Source: CAIXSE01 sp040769125
Lineage (GTDB): Bacteria; Actinomycetota; Thermoleophilia; UBA2241
DNA length: 64,000 nucleotides
Direction: 5' to 3'
Assembly: GCA_040769125.1 (NCBI GenBank)
Contig: JAXGLO010000001.1
Location: 434,001 to 498,000 of the forward strand
The notes under the pieces are model-generated. The model saw only the letters and a program-made list of their open reading frames with translations, was not told the DNA's origin and made no database searches. Shown here piece by piece: positions 52,401-59,957 of this stretch. The position numbers and the translations under genes are program-made. The stretch's first letter is position 1. Every line of letters starts with the position of its first letter.

Positions 52401-52755
52401 TCTGTACCTCCGCTATCTCCTCACCTACCCTCAGGATCCCCAAGTAGCACCGATCTTCTGCTATCCAGCGTTCGGAACAGACCGGCGCCGGTCTGCCATT
52501 GAGAGAGGGTTCGCCGTGCCGAATGCTGTCGACGTGTTAGGTAGGCTCCCCGATGGGGGCCGACGGGCGGTATTCAGTGATGTGGCTAAGTACTTCAACC
52601 GGAAACGTGCGGACCGAAAGCGCAAAATCACCCTGCATCTGGGGCTTCTGCAGCGTGGGTCCCAGTTCTTTCCTGAGGTATGCCGCCGGTCTCTTCGCGC
52701 CGGAGAGCAGGCCGCCGATCTTACCGACGTTATCCACAGCAAGGCTAAGCGGTGA
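49399..52755 (+). CDS. Giant multi-RAMP protein (at least three fused Cas7/Csm3-like domains)
   Basis: 1118 residues. Three RAMP modules can be seen by their conserved I-P-G-S-S-L-R-G turn: VIPGSALKGVLRQRV (about residues 94-108), ELPGSSLRGAMRAV (about 392-405) and AVPGASIRGMLRSYV (about 668-682), each after a beta strand with P-L-x-I/V-x-x-G. The third module, with MNPYDFVPF before it, resembles the TIGR03986 family of type III RAMP proteins. HSGRGFGVL and LGGLKAFGFGSVSL are glycine-rich RAMP loops. Fused Cas7 units occur in III-D2 and in Cas7-11 of III-E, but here Cas10 is present. Target-RNA cleavage by Asp residues in the thumb loops is possible. ATG 49399 (GGAGGG upstream) is preferred over GTG 49339. 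Confidence 0.8.
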   Translation: MSIGHSALSEEDCLLVAEQSRPPGRPFLNRVLFSGLLTCRSPLHIASGEELDQSCEPRRMIVDAAVETDADGHPVIPGSALKGVLRQRVKDAFPGKAGESLADAVFGRLEANGTSVAVGQCTKVDCLDAPRAIEVHEMDVLSPAAPPHWDKRRGTYVAHSVSLTDEGVAKEHHLYSLELVPPGTIFRVELWGRNLAEEEIALVLWLLSSFNDEVWPITLGGHSGRGFGVLAWTQPSVCISGTYWEALRGDPDWASAAASWFETDVRSLREALRSGVGKLDAQGLRRVSALADKYDALSRKMATVTSVSIDVELELLSDLVVRGYPSEGVDEATFTLATGQAKTRGLLRDTKLAAPGERLLGGDSGQVGSLAFAVRLDGATPAVPHATFELPGSSLRGAMRAVCRRSMSRVEESLFGSLDGKGRISFEPFASPDFHGGLGGILYEGQCIGTKLVVKERAPLDRMVGGVKHGGLHRFLAVRRGVTMTGRVRIFDLQDDDLAAIAAWRDRLNVGLARLGGVVAEGDGQVAMSVSGIKVRGKRRTPVPALPEPGIVESPATLNWAPLTPAAVMDTAPPLPESVEPYAMNPYDFVPFPRGDGGAGPYIAPVLCSVAAWEGLSEIEEDLLSGRLTVRLDALQPVFVAGRWTGDPRHGHWQFHRAQGGAAVPGASIRGMLRSYVEAAWNCWVSTYTRNAPEAADVMQLHRDQPYGKRYGGGRDRNGRYVGFNTDTSWRDYSGVDGKGPRKPEIAQALPKPYVPRAAVASTTGVDVATFLFGAVLDPEGEDREGFALRSRVSVGDAMLDAGSLSNTWWYPDLGGRALLGGAKPSKSSMMYFEVEGGTVRKRETAGHLVAQFSAGPFRGRKFYFHQDARLCAKSYRDTGSKVNCWARAQGANTVKRHVEALDIGGSAEFHIWFDRVPACCLSLLLDALSPSSGVRHKLGGLKAFGFGSVSLTPIELELFGTGSNGRLVRRTQDENSFKNRPSKATDWQWACDARAYRMSDLYLRYLLTYPQDPQVAPIFCYPAFGTDRRRSAIERGFAVPNAVDVLGRLPDGGRRAVFSDVAKYFNRKRADRKRKITLHLGLLQRGSQFFPEVCRRSLRAGEQAADLTDVIHSKAKR

Positions 52756-53846
52756 CCGAGCGCGCAGCTCCAGCGGCGGTGGTCTCCTTCATTCATCGGT
52801 TCCGGGGCCCCGCACCGGCTGTTACGGGGCCGGTGCCGCGATGTCGTCGGGCCGGCGGTGACTGCAGCCCGGCCGGATATTGGGCAGATCCACTTGACGA
52901 CCTTCTCACTCGAGCGAGAAGCGTCGAGCGTCTTGCTGACGGGGAGGAGTGGTGTCGGGGTGATCTGCTGCCGTTTGGCACGTATGACCGGCGCCTCACT
53001 GTGCAAGCCACAGACGTTGGGGCCTGGCCGGCGGCGCCCATGTGCGACGAGAGGTGGCTCTGGCTTGCCTGGCTCACCGTGCGGTTCACACGGCCGGTGC
53101 GAGGGGTCGACTCGTGGTGGCTCAGCGATGTTCAGGATGCAGTCGCTGATCTTGCCTTCTGGGGCCGGGAGTATCCCGATCACGTGCTCCCGGCCTTCAC
53201 CCTGGGTGACAGGCCGGCTCTCACGCTGATCGAGCATCTCGAGCGCCTGCTGCCGTCGGATGCCGCGCACCTCGGACCGTACTTGCGCGACGGCGTCGGC
53301 GACCGGAGGCTGGCGGTCTGGTCGCTTATTGACACAGTGCCGATCCCCGACGACTTCGAGATACTTCGTTCGTTGCTGGATGTTGATCCGGGAGCCGGCA
53401 TGGAGGCGCCGGCCGACTGGACGCGCGACTGGCTGCGAGATCGACTGTACCGTCGCTGGGCGGACTCTGGTGTGCTGTTTGGCTTCACGCATCACTCGGG
53501 CGTTGTTCTGAGAGATGGTGCGCCTTGGCTTGAGGGTCTGTGTCGGCCTCGTTATCCGCTAGATACGCCTGGCGGCGCTGGCTGTTACTTCGACCTTGCC
53601 CTGCTCGTGTTCGCTGAGGCTGCCTTGGAGCTCGAGGTGCGTCGTCTCAAGGTCTCGGCTGCTCTCGGTTCTGAGAGCCCAGCCGTTCACGAGGGCGCCG
53701 AGAAGCTGCTGTGGGCCCTCGGGACGGCGGTCTGGAGCCCAGTGGACCAAGGACGTTTGCTCGCGCAACAGTGGCGGCGCATAGTACGCAGGGACTTGGG
53801 GATCGACCACTCACTTGAGAGTATCAATCAAGGAATGTGCCCATGA
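52752..53846 (+). CDS. Soluble protein resembling the ectodomain of the adjacent CorA-like protein
   Basis: A 364-residue protein with no membrane segment. Its C-terminal part (YRRWADSGVLFGFTHHSGVVL, then YFDLALLVFAEAALELEVRRL) parallels the next gene (RWGESAVDGRLFGYSSYSF, then YLDQTLLVLYQRTAIFSFSREL) in order and spacing. It stops where that protein continues into its transmembrane helices, so the two look like diverged paralogues, one lacking the pore. It may be a regulator or antagonist of the membrane effector. GTG 52752 overlaps the RAMP stop; the TGA overlaps the next ATG. Confidence 0.65.
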   Translation: MTERAAPAAVVSFIHRFRGPAPAVTGPVPRCRRAGGDCSPAGYWADPLDDLLTRARSVERLADGEEWCRGDLLPFGTYDRRLTVQATDVGAWPAAPMCDERWLWLAWLTVRFTRPVRGVDSWWLSDVQDAVADLAFWGREYPDHVLPAFTLGDRPALTLIEHLERLLPSDAAHLGPYLRDGVGDRRLAVWSLIDTVPIPDDFEILRSLLDVDPGAGMEAPADWTRDWLRDRLYRRWADSGVLFGFTHHSGVVLRDGAPWLEGLCRPRYPLDTPGGAGCYFDLALLVFAEAALELEVRRLKVSAALGSESPAVHEGAEKLLWALGTAVWSPVDQGRLLAQQWRRIVRRDLGIDHSLESINQGMCP

Positions 53847-55504
53847 CCAGGCTAGGGACGCTCCGTGACACGTGCGCGCCGGGCGAAGATGAGGTCCGGC
53901 GGCCGTTCGGTGAATGCAACTACTCCTTCTTTATCGTTCCCTTCCGATACCGGCTCGCTGTGGCCGACGAGGCGTCGCGCGATGGGTTGATGTACAAGCC
54001 CCACGACTTCGACATGACGCCCAATGGGCCGGAGCGGTATCGGCTGGAGTACCCGACGGGCGAGACACGGTCCGTTCTTTTCCCGGGAGATGCGACGTCC
54101 GTCGTCAAATGCGAGACGCAGTGGCTCGACTTGGTTGAAGCAGGCCGCCAGGGCGACAAAGCTTCGCCCGGGCTTAAGGTAAAGGTGAAGTGGCCAGATG
54201 TGGGAGAGCTTGAGGTTGAGGCTGGTGCCCGGCTGGTCCTCTTCGACTATAGCCGCGCTGAGCAGCGGGGCCTGAGTGAGTACGCGACGGCTGGCTGTAT
54301 CGGCCTGCTCGTCGTCGAGACACGAATGCCTGAGCGTAAGGGCCTGACCACGGGCGACGTTGAGTCTCGAGAGTCTGAGGGTGAGGGCCTGAGCGCAGGC
54401 AGCTTTCTCGCGTTCAATGAGCAATTTCGGTATCTTCGCTGGCCACATGCGGACAAGTTCGAAGAGGACAGCGATGGGCGGCCTCTTGCGTGGTGGTCCG
54501 GCACTCAGCTGTGGTTGAACGAGCAACTTGATATCCGTCTGGAGGGCGCCGACGTCATGGAGCTTGGCCCCTGGCGGTACCTTGCCACCCTGCCCATCGA
54601 GCTGACCGACGGGCGCATGGTCACTCTCGAGCCCGATTTTACGGTTTATCCGGACAATCGCGCTTTTCTGGCGAGTCACATGACACTCTCCGGCGTCGAT
54701 TGGTCTTTGGGCGACACGTCTGCTCTATGGACTATCTGGCATCAGCTCCTTCACGTTGAGTCTGCCGAGCAGCCCAAGAGGGGGCCGCTTGTCCGCTACG
54801 AGGATGAGTGGATCCGGTCGCGGACCTACTTTCGCTGGGGCGAGAGTGCCGTCGATGGGCGGCTGTTCGGCTATTCCAGCTACAGTTTCTGCTCGCTCTG
54901 TCTCGACTCTTCCTGGGATCTGCCGGCCCAGCATTTCCGCCAGATGTATCTCGACCAGACGCTTCTTGTGCTTTATCAGCGGACCGCCATCTTCTCGTTC
55001 AGTCGGGAGCTGGCTCATCTGACGCAGCGCTGGAAGCGGCATCACTGGGCTAGGGTGCGGAAGGAGTTCTCGCAGTTTCAAGCGTCGTTTGCGCAATACG
55101 TCAATCTGTATTGGTATCCGGTCTTCACTCATCAGGTTCAGGGTATCGAGCTCTATGAGCTGGCGCGGCGAGAGCTCGACAATGCCGACCTCTTCGAGGA
55201 GTTGCGCCGAGAGCTGGATACGACCAACGCCTTCCTCCGGGACGCGGCAGCGAACCGTGATGCCTCGTGGTCGCTCAAGCTCGCGCTTATCGCTGCCATC
55301 GTGACGGTTTTTGGCGTTCCGCTGGGAATCCTGGGCGCGAACGTTGTTACGCAGAGCGAGGACGGTACTTGGCATTTCCTGCAGTGGAACGTTTGGCCGG
55401 TGATCGGCTTCACTACAGGACCTCTTGTTGTTCTTTTTGCTTGCTGTGTCGTGTGGCCCTACCTGAAAGACCGATTCGGTTGGGGCGACAGCGACGAGGG
55501 CTGA
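53843..55504 (+). CDS. CorA-like membrane effector of the type III system
   Basis: A 553-residue protein with a long soluble N-terminal domain (about 1-470) and two C-terminal transmembrane helices: LALIAAIVTVFGVPLGILGANVV (about 480-503) and VIGFTTGPLVVLFACCVVW (about 520-540). The helix before them (ARRELDNADLFEELRRELDT) and the P-x-G-I-x-G-x-N loop resemble CorA-type channels, but the GMN filter is replaced (GAN). CorA homologues accompany several type III-B loci, and the Bacteroides fragilis one is opened by SAM-AMP. Its place as last gene of a 4-bp-overlapping operon supports a membrane effector. ATG 53843 is preferred over GTG 53837. Confidence 0.7.
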   Translation: MTRLGTLRDTCAPGEDEVRRPFGECNYSFFIVPFRYRLAVADEASRDGLMYKPHDFDMTPNGPERYRLEYPTGETRSVLFPGDATSVVKCETQWLDLVEAGRQGDKASPGLKVKVKWPDVGELEVEAGARLVLFDYSRAEQRGLSEYATAGCIGLLVVETRMPERKGLTTGDVESRESEGEGLSAGSFLAFNEQFRYLRWPHADKFEEDSDGRPLAWWSGTQLWLNEQLDIRLEGADVMELGPWRYLATLPIELTDGRMVTLEPDFTVYPDNRAFLASHMTLSGVDWSLGDTSALWTIWHQLLHVESAEQPKRGPLVRYEDEWIRSRTYFRWGESAVDGRLFGYSSYSFCSLCLDSSWDLPAQHFRQMYLDQTLLVLYQRTAIFSFSRELAHLTQRWKRHHWARVRKEFSQFQASFAQYVNLYWYPVFTHQVQGIELYELARRELDNADLFEELRRELDTTNAFLRDAAANRDASWSLKLALIAAIVTVFGVPLGILGANVVTQSEDGTWHFLQWNVWPVIGFTTGPLVVLFACCVVWPYLKDRFGWGDSDEG

Positions 55505-55642
55505 AGCAGCGTAGACTGCCGGGTGGCTCGTCGCCTTGAAGTCGTGCGCGTCGCCTGGCTCTCGGACGCTGTGGATCTTCTGAATGAGCCCGAGACTGCG
55601 AGCGCTTAAGGGGTGGAGTCGACCCGGTTTCGTTGAGTCCCT

Positions 55643-56060
55643 GAAAGTGGACGCATCAGCGTCCAGAAGGGAGTCGACGTGGCGCACACGCCGGCGCTCA
55701 GACGTGAAGCCGTCCGCCTCTACCGGGTCGGTCAGCCAGGCATCAGAGCGACGGCCAAGCACTCGGCATCGCGCCGGGCACGCTCAGGATTTGAGTCCGC
55801 CAGGCGGAAGGCCGACGAGGGTCTTTCGCGAGGGTCTCACCAGCGAGGAGCGCGCCGAGCTGTAGCGCCTGCACCGCCAGCGCTTCAAGGCGAGAGACGA
55901 AGCGAGTTTCGCGTTGTTCACTTCCATCGAGGGTTTCTCTAATCCGCACAGGCGACACTCGTCGCTCGGCAACTTGTCGCCGCAGAGCTCTGGAGCGGAG
56001 ACTGGAGCAGCGACGGCAAGAAGCTGTCGCGTGCTGGTTCTCAGGAGTCAACGAAGACGG
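55643..56060 (+). pseudogene. Remnant of an IS3-family transposase (OrfA start joined to OrfB end)
   Basis: From GTG 55679 the sequence encodes an IS3 OrfA start (AHTPALRREAVRLYRVGQPG), then frameshifts and a TAG. From about 55881 another frame gives FKARDEASF...FTSIEGFSNPHRRHSSLGNLSP, the characteristic C-terminus of IS3 OrfB. About 800 bp between them is missing. CCTGAAAGTGGACGC near 55640 may be a relic of the left end. It marks the right border of the CRISPR island; the rest of 55505-56113 holds nothing else I can support. Confidence 0.7.
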
Positions 56061-56113
56061 GGCGACTTCACTCTGCTCGCGTAGCGTGACAGTGTTGAGC
56101 GGTCGGGAGGGCC

Positions 56114-56665
56114 ATGATCAGTGAGCAGTTTGTTGCGCCCGGTGCGCCACAGAGCATACTGCGCTTCCTCGTCGCCGTCGAAGTCCGGCACCTGGCCTTC
56201 GACGGCTCGGAGACGGCCGGACTGATCGTCGTGGACTACCGCGTCTGCGACGACGTGGCTCTGTTCTTCGCCGGTGCCCTTGAGGTGGGTTTCCCGATCG
56301 AGAAGGTCATCCCCGCCAACGTGTATGGCTGGGACGACGAGGCCATGATGACCGACAACGACTCAAGCGGCTACAACTACCGGCAGATCGCGGGATCGGG
56401 TCAACTGTCCCTGCACGCCTTCGGCAGGGCGCTGGACATCAATCCGCGGCAGAATCCCTACATTTACTACGCGGCGGATGGTAAAGCTCTGACTCGGCCC
56501 TCGGGGGCGGTGCATAATCCGTATGTCGCAGGGGCGCTCCATGCAGCTCACCCCCTCGTCGAGCTGATGAGGGAGCGCGGCTGGGAGTGGGGCGGGGACT
56601 GGACTCCCGCGGGCGGTCGTGTGGATTACCAGCACTTCCAGAAGGCCAGGGGGTCGGGGCGATGA
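56114..56665 (+). CDS. M15 family D-alanyl-D-alanine peptidase-like protein
   Basis: 183 residues. The zinc ligands of the VanY/Peptidase_M15_4 fold are visible: SLHAFGRALDINP (His and Asp) and WGGDW followed by VDYQHF (final His). No signal peptide is evident at ATG 56114, which has GGGAGG close upstream. It probably cleaves D-Ala or L-Ala-D-Glu bonds in peptidoglycan, or is a phage-type endolysin domain. Its stop overlaps the MFS gene (ATGA). Confidence 0.82.
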   Translation: MISEQFVAPGAPQSILRFLVAVEVRHLAFDGSETAGLIVVDYRVCDDVALFFAGALEVGFPIEKVIPANVYGWDDEAMMTDNDSSGYNYRQIAGSGQLSLHAFGRALDINPRQNPYIYYAADGKALTRPSGAVHNPYVAGALHAAHPLVELMRERGWEWGGDWTPAGGRVDYQHFQKARGSGR

Positions 56666-57852
56666 GCGCCGTCGATCGCGTGGATCCGAGAGGACTCCGC
56701 AGGGTTCAGGTTCTTTTCTTCATCAATGGGCTGACCGGAGCGGCCCTGCTGCCCTTTTTCCCCCTGTTTCTGCAGGACCGCGGACTGACTTCTCAGGCGA
56801 TCGGTGCGACACTCGCGGCATGTAATGCCGCAGCGGCTGCGGCCTCCTTCGCATGGGGTCACGCGGCAGATGCGAGACTTGGACCTGTGGCGGCGCTTCG
56901 CATTTCCGCTGCGCTGACGGCTACGCTTGCTCTTGTGCTTGCCTTCTGCGGATCCACCTTTGCCGCGACACTCGCCATCAGCCCTCTCGTCTGGGCGGTC
57001 GCGACTCCGCGCAACGGCCTGCTCGATGTGCTCGCGTTGACTCGCTTCGGTGGAGATGAGCGCTGGCGCTATGGGCGCGTCAGGCTGTGGACGAGCGCCG
57101 GGTGGGCGGCGTCGGGGCTGGCCTGCGGCGCTCTGTTTGCGCGAAGCGGGTTTGGTCCGGCGCCGGTGCTTTTCGCGTGCGGCGTCGTCGTGCTCGCCAT
57201 CGCAACGTCAGGCACTCCCGATGTCGCTGCTCCTCCCCGCGCCTTGTCTGATTTGCGCGGCGTGGGGCGTGTGTTTCGAGCTGCGCCCGGATTCCCGCTT
57301 CTCCTCCTCGCCCTGCTGTGCGCAGGGACTGCGCAGACGGGTGCTTCCGCGTTCGTAGGGCTTACGATCGTCGATCTGGGCGGCGGCGTGTTCATGGTCG
57401 GCGTTGCCGCTGCCCTGACGGCCATCGTGGAGATTCCGCTCATGTGGTATGGAGGCTCGCTCGCGCGCAAAGTCGGGCCCGGGGTTGTCTGCGTAACGGG
57501 ACTCGCGGTCCAAGCCTGTGTGTACGCGATCTGGATGACGTCGCCGACAGCCGGTCTCATCGTCTCCGCGGCAGCGCTCAATGGATCAGGATTTGCCCTT
57601 TTGCACATCGCATCGGTGCTTCTTGTGGCCAAGTTTGTGCCGGAGAGACAGCTGGCGTCCGGCCAAATCATGGCCCAGACGGCCGCATGGTCGATTGGCC
57701 CCATCATCGGTACCTTGATGGGCGGCCTTTTGTTCGGAGCCTGGGGGAGATCGGCGCTGTTTGCTGTGACCTTTGCTCTCAGTGGGGGTGCGATTGCGTT
57801 TGTCTTCCTGGCTTTGCGACGGCATGCTGTGCCTAGCCGCTCGCGGGGATGA
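56662..57852 (+). CDS. MFS transporter (MFS_1-like)
   Basis: 396 residues with about twelve hydrophobic helices. The first, VLFFINGLTGAALLPFFPLFLQ, followed by DRGLTSQAIGATLAACNAAAAAAS, resembles the LacY/nucleoside-permease-like MFS group; ERWRYGRVRLWTSAGWAASG is the A-like loop that follows helix 4 in those carriers. The substrate is unknown. ATG 56662 overlaps the M15 stop and fits the first helix; longer in-frame starts lie inside the M15 gene. The pair may import and process wall peptides, which is inference. Confidence 0.85.
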   Translation: MSAVDRVDPRGLRRVQVLFFINGLTGAALLPFFPLFLQDRGLTSQAIGATLAACNAAAAAASFAWGHAADARLGPVAALRISAALTATLALVLAFCGSTFAATLAISPLVWAVATPRNGLLDVLALTRFGGDERWRYGRVRLWTSAGWAASGLACGALFARSGFGPAPVLFACGVVVLAIATSGTPDVAAPPRALSDLRGVGRVFRAAPGFPLLLLALLCAGTAQTGASAFVGLTIVDLGGGVFMVGVAAALTAIVEIPLMWYGGSLARKVGPGVVCVTGLAVQACVYAIWMTSPTAGLIVSAAALNGSGFALLHIASVLLVAKFVPERQLASGQIMAQTAAWSIGPIIGTLMGGLLFGAWGRSALFAVTFALSGGAIAFVFLALRRHAVPSRSRG

Positions 57853-58306
57853 CCGGCTGGGAGAAGGCGCGGTTGGTGCGGGATCTGCTGCCGTGGCCCT
57901 ATCCGCCGCCCCAGGGAGCTGAGTGCGCTCGGCGTCTCAGCCTTTCTAAGGGCAATTTGACTCGCTCCCTCCACGGCCTGCTCGAGATCCTGCGGCGCCG
58001 GCGTCTTGGCGATCACCCCGAGGCTGACGAAGCGGCGGCCGGTGCCGGCTCACTCGTCGTTCTGCTTGGCGAGTGCGGCAGTCCGGTCGGGAACGATGCT
58101 GATCACGTCGCTTGCGTCTGTTGATCTGGCGATCGAGGTGCTCCTGGAGGTGTTGCTCCAGGCCTGGGTCAGACCTCAGGGCCAAAGGATCAATGAGGAG
58201 CCACATGCACGTTTCGGAAGCGGACGAAGTAGACGAAGCAGAGAGAGATGTCTTGCGCCGCCGGGGCGCCTGAACGTATTGGCCAGAACGAACAAGACGG
58301 AGCATC
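57853..58306 (+). other. 454-bp region without a convincing gene
   Basis: An open frame from ATG 57849 (ATGA overlap with the MFS stop) to 58124 would encode 91 residues (MTGWEKARLVRDLL...), but its composition becomes Arg/Gly-rich and it matches nothing known. It may be a truncated gene remnant. No tRNA, repeat or terminator with a clear U tract is seen. Confidence 0.35.
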
Positions 58307-58810
58307 ATGCTGAAAGACGTCCTCGAGAACGGCCTTGCGGTGGTGTTCTGCGGCACGGCCGCCAGCGCCCGATCGGCCGCCGTCATGCAATACTACGCGG
58401 GTCGCGGCAACAAGTTCTGGCGCATCCTGCACGAGACGGGGCTGACGCCGCGTCGACTCGCGCCGGCGGAGTACCGGCTGCTCCCGCAGTTCGGGATCGG
58501 CCTGACCGACATTGTGAAGGGCCAGTCCGGAGCCGATCGGGACATCGACTTCGCTGCGGGCGGAGCTGAGCGCGTGCGTGAGGCGCTGCTCCACTACGCG
58601 CCCGCGTACGTCTGCTTTAACGGCAAGCGCGCCGCCCGGGAGTTCTTCGGCGCCACCTCGGTCGCCTACGGCCGCTCGGCCGAGCGTGTCGGCTCCACGG
58701 CCGTCTTCGTGCTGCCGTCGACCGCCGGGCTGGCCAGTGGGTTCTGGGACGATTCCTACTGGCACGCCGCGGCCGCAGCCGTGAGATCGTGGCGCTCGGG
58801 TGTGCTGTGA
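58307..58810 (+). CDS. mug: Mismatch-specific uracil/thymine DNA glycosylase (Mug family)
   Basis: A 167-residue family 2 uracil-DNA glycosylase. VVFCGTAASARSA takes the place of the G-I-N-P-G active-site loop, as in the branch that reads F-C-G-T-A-A. YYAGRGNKFWRILHETGL and LTDIVKG are typical Mug motifs, and the LPSTAG loop replaces L-P-N-P-S-G. It removes uracil or thymine opposite guanine. ATG 58307 has GGAG 5 nt upstream. Confidence 0.85.
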   Translation: MLKDVLENGLAVVFCGTAASARSAAVMQYYAGRGNKFWRILHETGLTPRRLAPAEYRLLPQFGIGLTDIVKGQSGADRDIDFAAGGAERVREALLHYAPAYVCFNGKRAAREFFGATSVAYGRSAERVGSTAVFVLPSTAGLASGFWDDSYWHAAAAAVRSWRSGVL

Positions 58811-58849
58811 GCCGCCGGCGCGCGGCACGCACGTTGCGACGTCAGGCGG
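58811..58849 (+). repeat. 39-bp direct repeat, copy 1
   Basis: Identical over 39 bp to 59884-59922 (begins GCCGCCGGCGCGCGGCACGC, ends GCGACGTCAGGCGG). It starts 1 bp after the mug stop. The two copies flank the methyltransferase gene. Confidence 0.9.
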
Positions 58850-59005
58850 TGCAGAGGGATCCCTGGTGCCCGGAGGCATCCTCATCAAGGCTCTACGATG
58901 CTGATACCGACGATCGCCGCCGTTTCTGCGGCGAGGGTGCCGACCCACGCGACCCCGGCCGCGTGGTACTGTGGCACATCGGCAGGCGCAGCGGAGGAGC
59001 GATGC

Positions 59006-59773
59006 GTGGATGTGGAGCGGAGGGAAGCGAAGAGCCGGATGACGGTGAGGCGCGACGAGCGTACGCAGCGCTACTTCCAGGAGAATACGCCGACCTACTC
59101 CCTGGGTCGCTACAATGAAGTTGTCGGGTTCCTCCGTGACGACGCGTGCGACGGCGCCGCCCTGCTCGATATCGGCTGTGGGTGTGGCAACGTCCTCAAG
59201 CTCATCAGGGACAATACGCCCGTGTGCGAGCTCGCCGGCCTCGACGTCAGCTCCGCCTACCTCGGCCAATGCGCCGGCGCCGTGCCCGGCTGCGCGACCT
59301 ACCTCGGCTCGATCCTCGACGTCGATCTGAGTACACAGGTGCAGAGGTCGTTCCGCTACGTTCTGGTCGGAGCTGTGCTGCATCACCTCGTCGGAGTGAC
59401 CCGCGGTGAGTCCCTGGCGTACGCGCGGCAGGGCCTGGTGGGTGCGTGGTCGCTTGTGGATCCGGGAGGCGCGCTCATCCTCATGGAGCCGACCTTCCGC
59501 CCGCATTGGGCGATGAGCGCGCTCTTCTACGTTAAGCGGCTGGTGAGCAGAGTCACCTCGAGGAGGGTGGCCCTGTTCGGCTACTGGAACAACCTGGGCG
59601 AGCCGGTCGTCTCGTACTTCTCCCACGACGAGCTGCTTGCAGAGGCAACGGCCCTGCGCGGCGCGGAGGTCGTCATCTGCCTCAGAAAGACCAAGCGCCT
59701 GCCAGCGCCCTGGCGCCTCGCGGGCGTGACGGAGCGCGCCGACTCTGTGATGATCGTCCGCAAGAGGGCGTGA
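59006..59773 (+). CDS. Class I SAM-dependent methyltransferase
   Basis: About 255 residues. Motif I is ALLDIGCGCGNVLKLI, with the acidic end of strand 2 in AGLDVS, motif II/III around YVLVGAVLHHLVG and the post-motif GGALILMEP. The substrate is not evident; the overall pattern is that of ubiquinone/glycosyl-type methyltransferases. GTG 59006 is chosen because GGAGGAG lies 6 nt upstream; ATG 59039 is an alternative 11 codons later. The gene sits alone between two identical 39-bp repeats, which suggests it came in as a unit. Confidence 0.85.
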   Translation: MDVERREAKSRMTVRRDERTQRYFQENTPTYSLGRYNEVVGFLRDDACDGAALLDIGCGCGNVLKLIRDNTPVCELAGLDVSSAYLGQCAGAVPGCATYLGSILDVDLSTQVQRSFRYVLVGAVLHHLVGVTRGESLAYARQGLVGAWSLVDPGGALILMEPTFRPHWAMSALFYVKRLVSRVTSRRVALFGYWNNLGEPVVSYFSHDELLAEATALRGAEVVICLRKTKRLPAPWRLAGVTERADSVMIVRKRA

Positions 59774-59883
59774 GCCGCGGTCGACCGGCGCACGCCGGTC
59801 CTGAGGGTCTCCACGCCCGCGCCGGGTGTCGTTCGCCGGCGGCGCAGGGAAAACCCCGGCGTCTCGCGTTCGGGCGCGCTGTG

Positions 59884-59922
59884 GCCGCCGGCGCGCGGCA
59901 CGCACGTTGCGACGTCAGGCGG
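59884..59922 (+). repeat. 39-bp direct repeat, copy 2
   Basis: Identical to 58811-58849, in the same orientation, 1073 bp further on. It lies in the 184-bp gap between the methyltransferase and the convergent dehydrogenase. No transposase or inverted ends accompany it. Confidence 0.9.
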
Positions 59923-59957
59923 CGCCGCGAACGCTGCGGCATCGCGCTCGGGCGCCC

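Noticed and set aside
49399..52755. Type III-E (Cas7-11 with TPR-CHAT) label for the locus
   Set aside because: A Cas10-like gene is present, a separate Csx10-like RAMP exists, and the TPR protein nearby is a STAND NTPase with no CHAT peptidase motif.
57849..58124. 91-codon frame after the MFS gene as a real protein
   Set aside because: The ATGA overlap is attractive, but composition is unlike neighbouring genes and no motif or homologue is recognised; recorded only as part of an uncertain region.
58811..59922. 39-bp repeats as ends of a transposon carrying the methyltransferase
   Set aside because: They are direct, not inverted; no target duplication or transposase is seen. They are kept only as a repeat finding.
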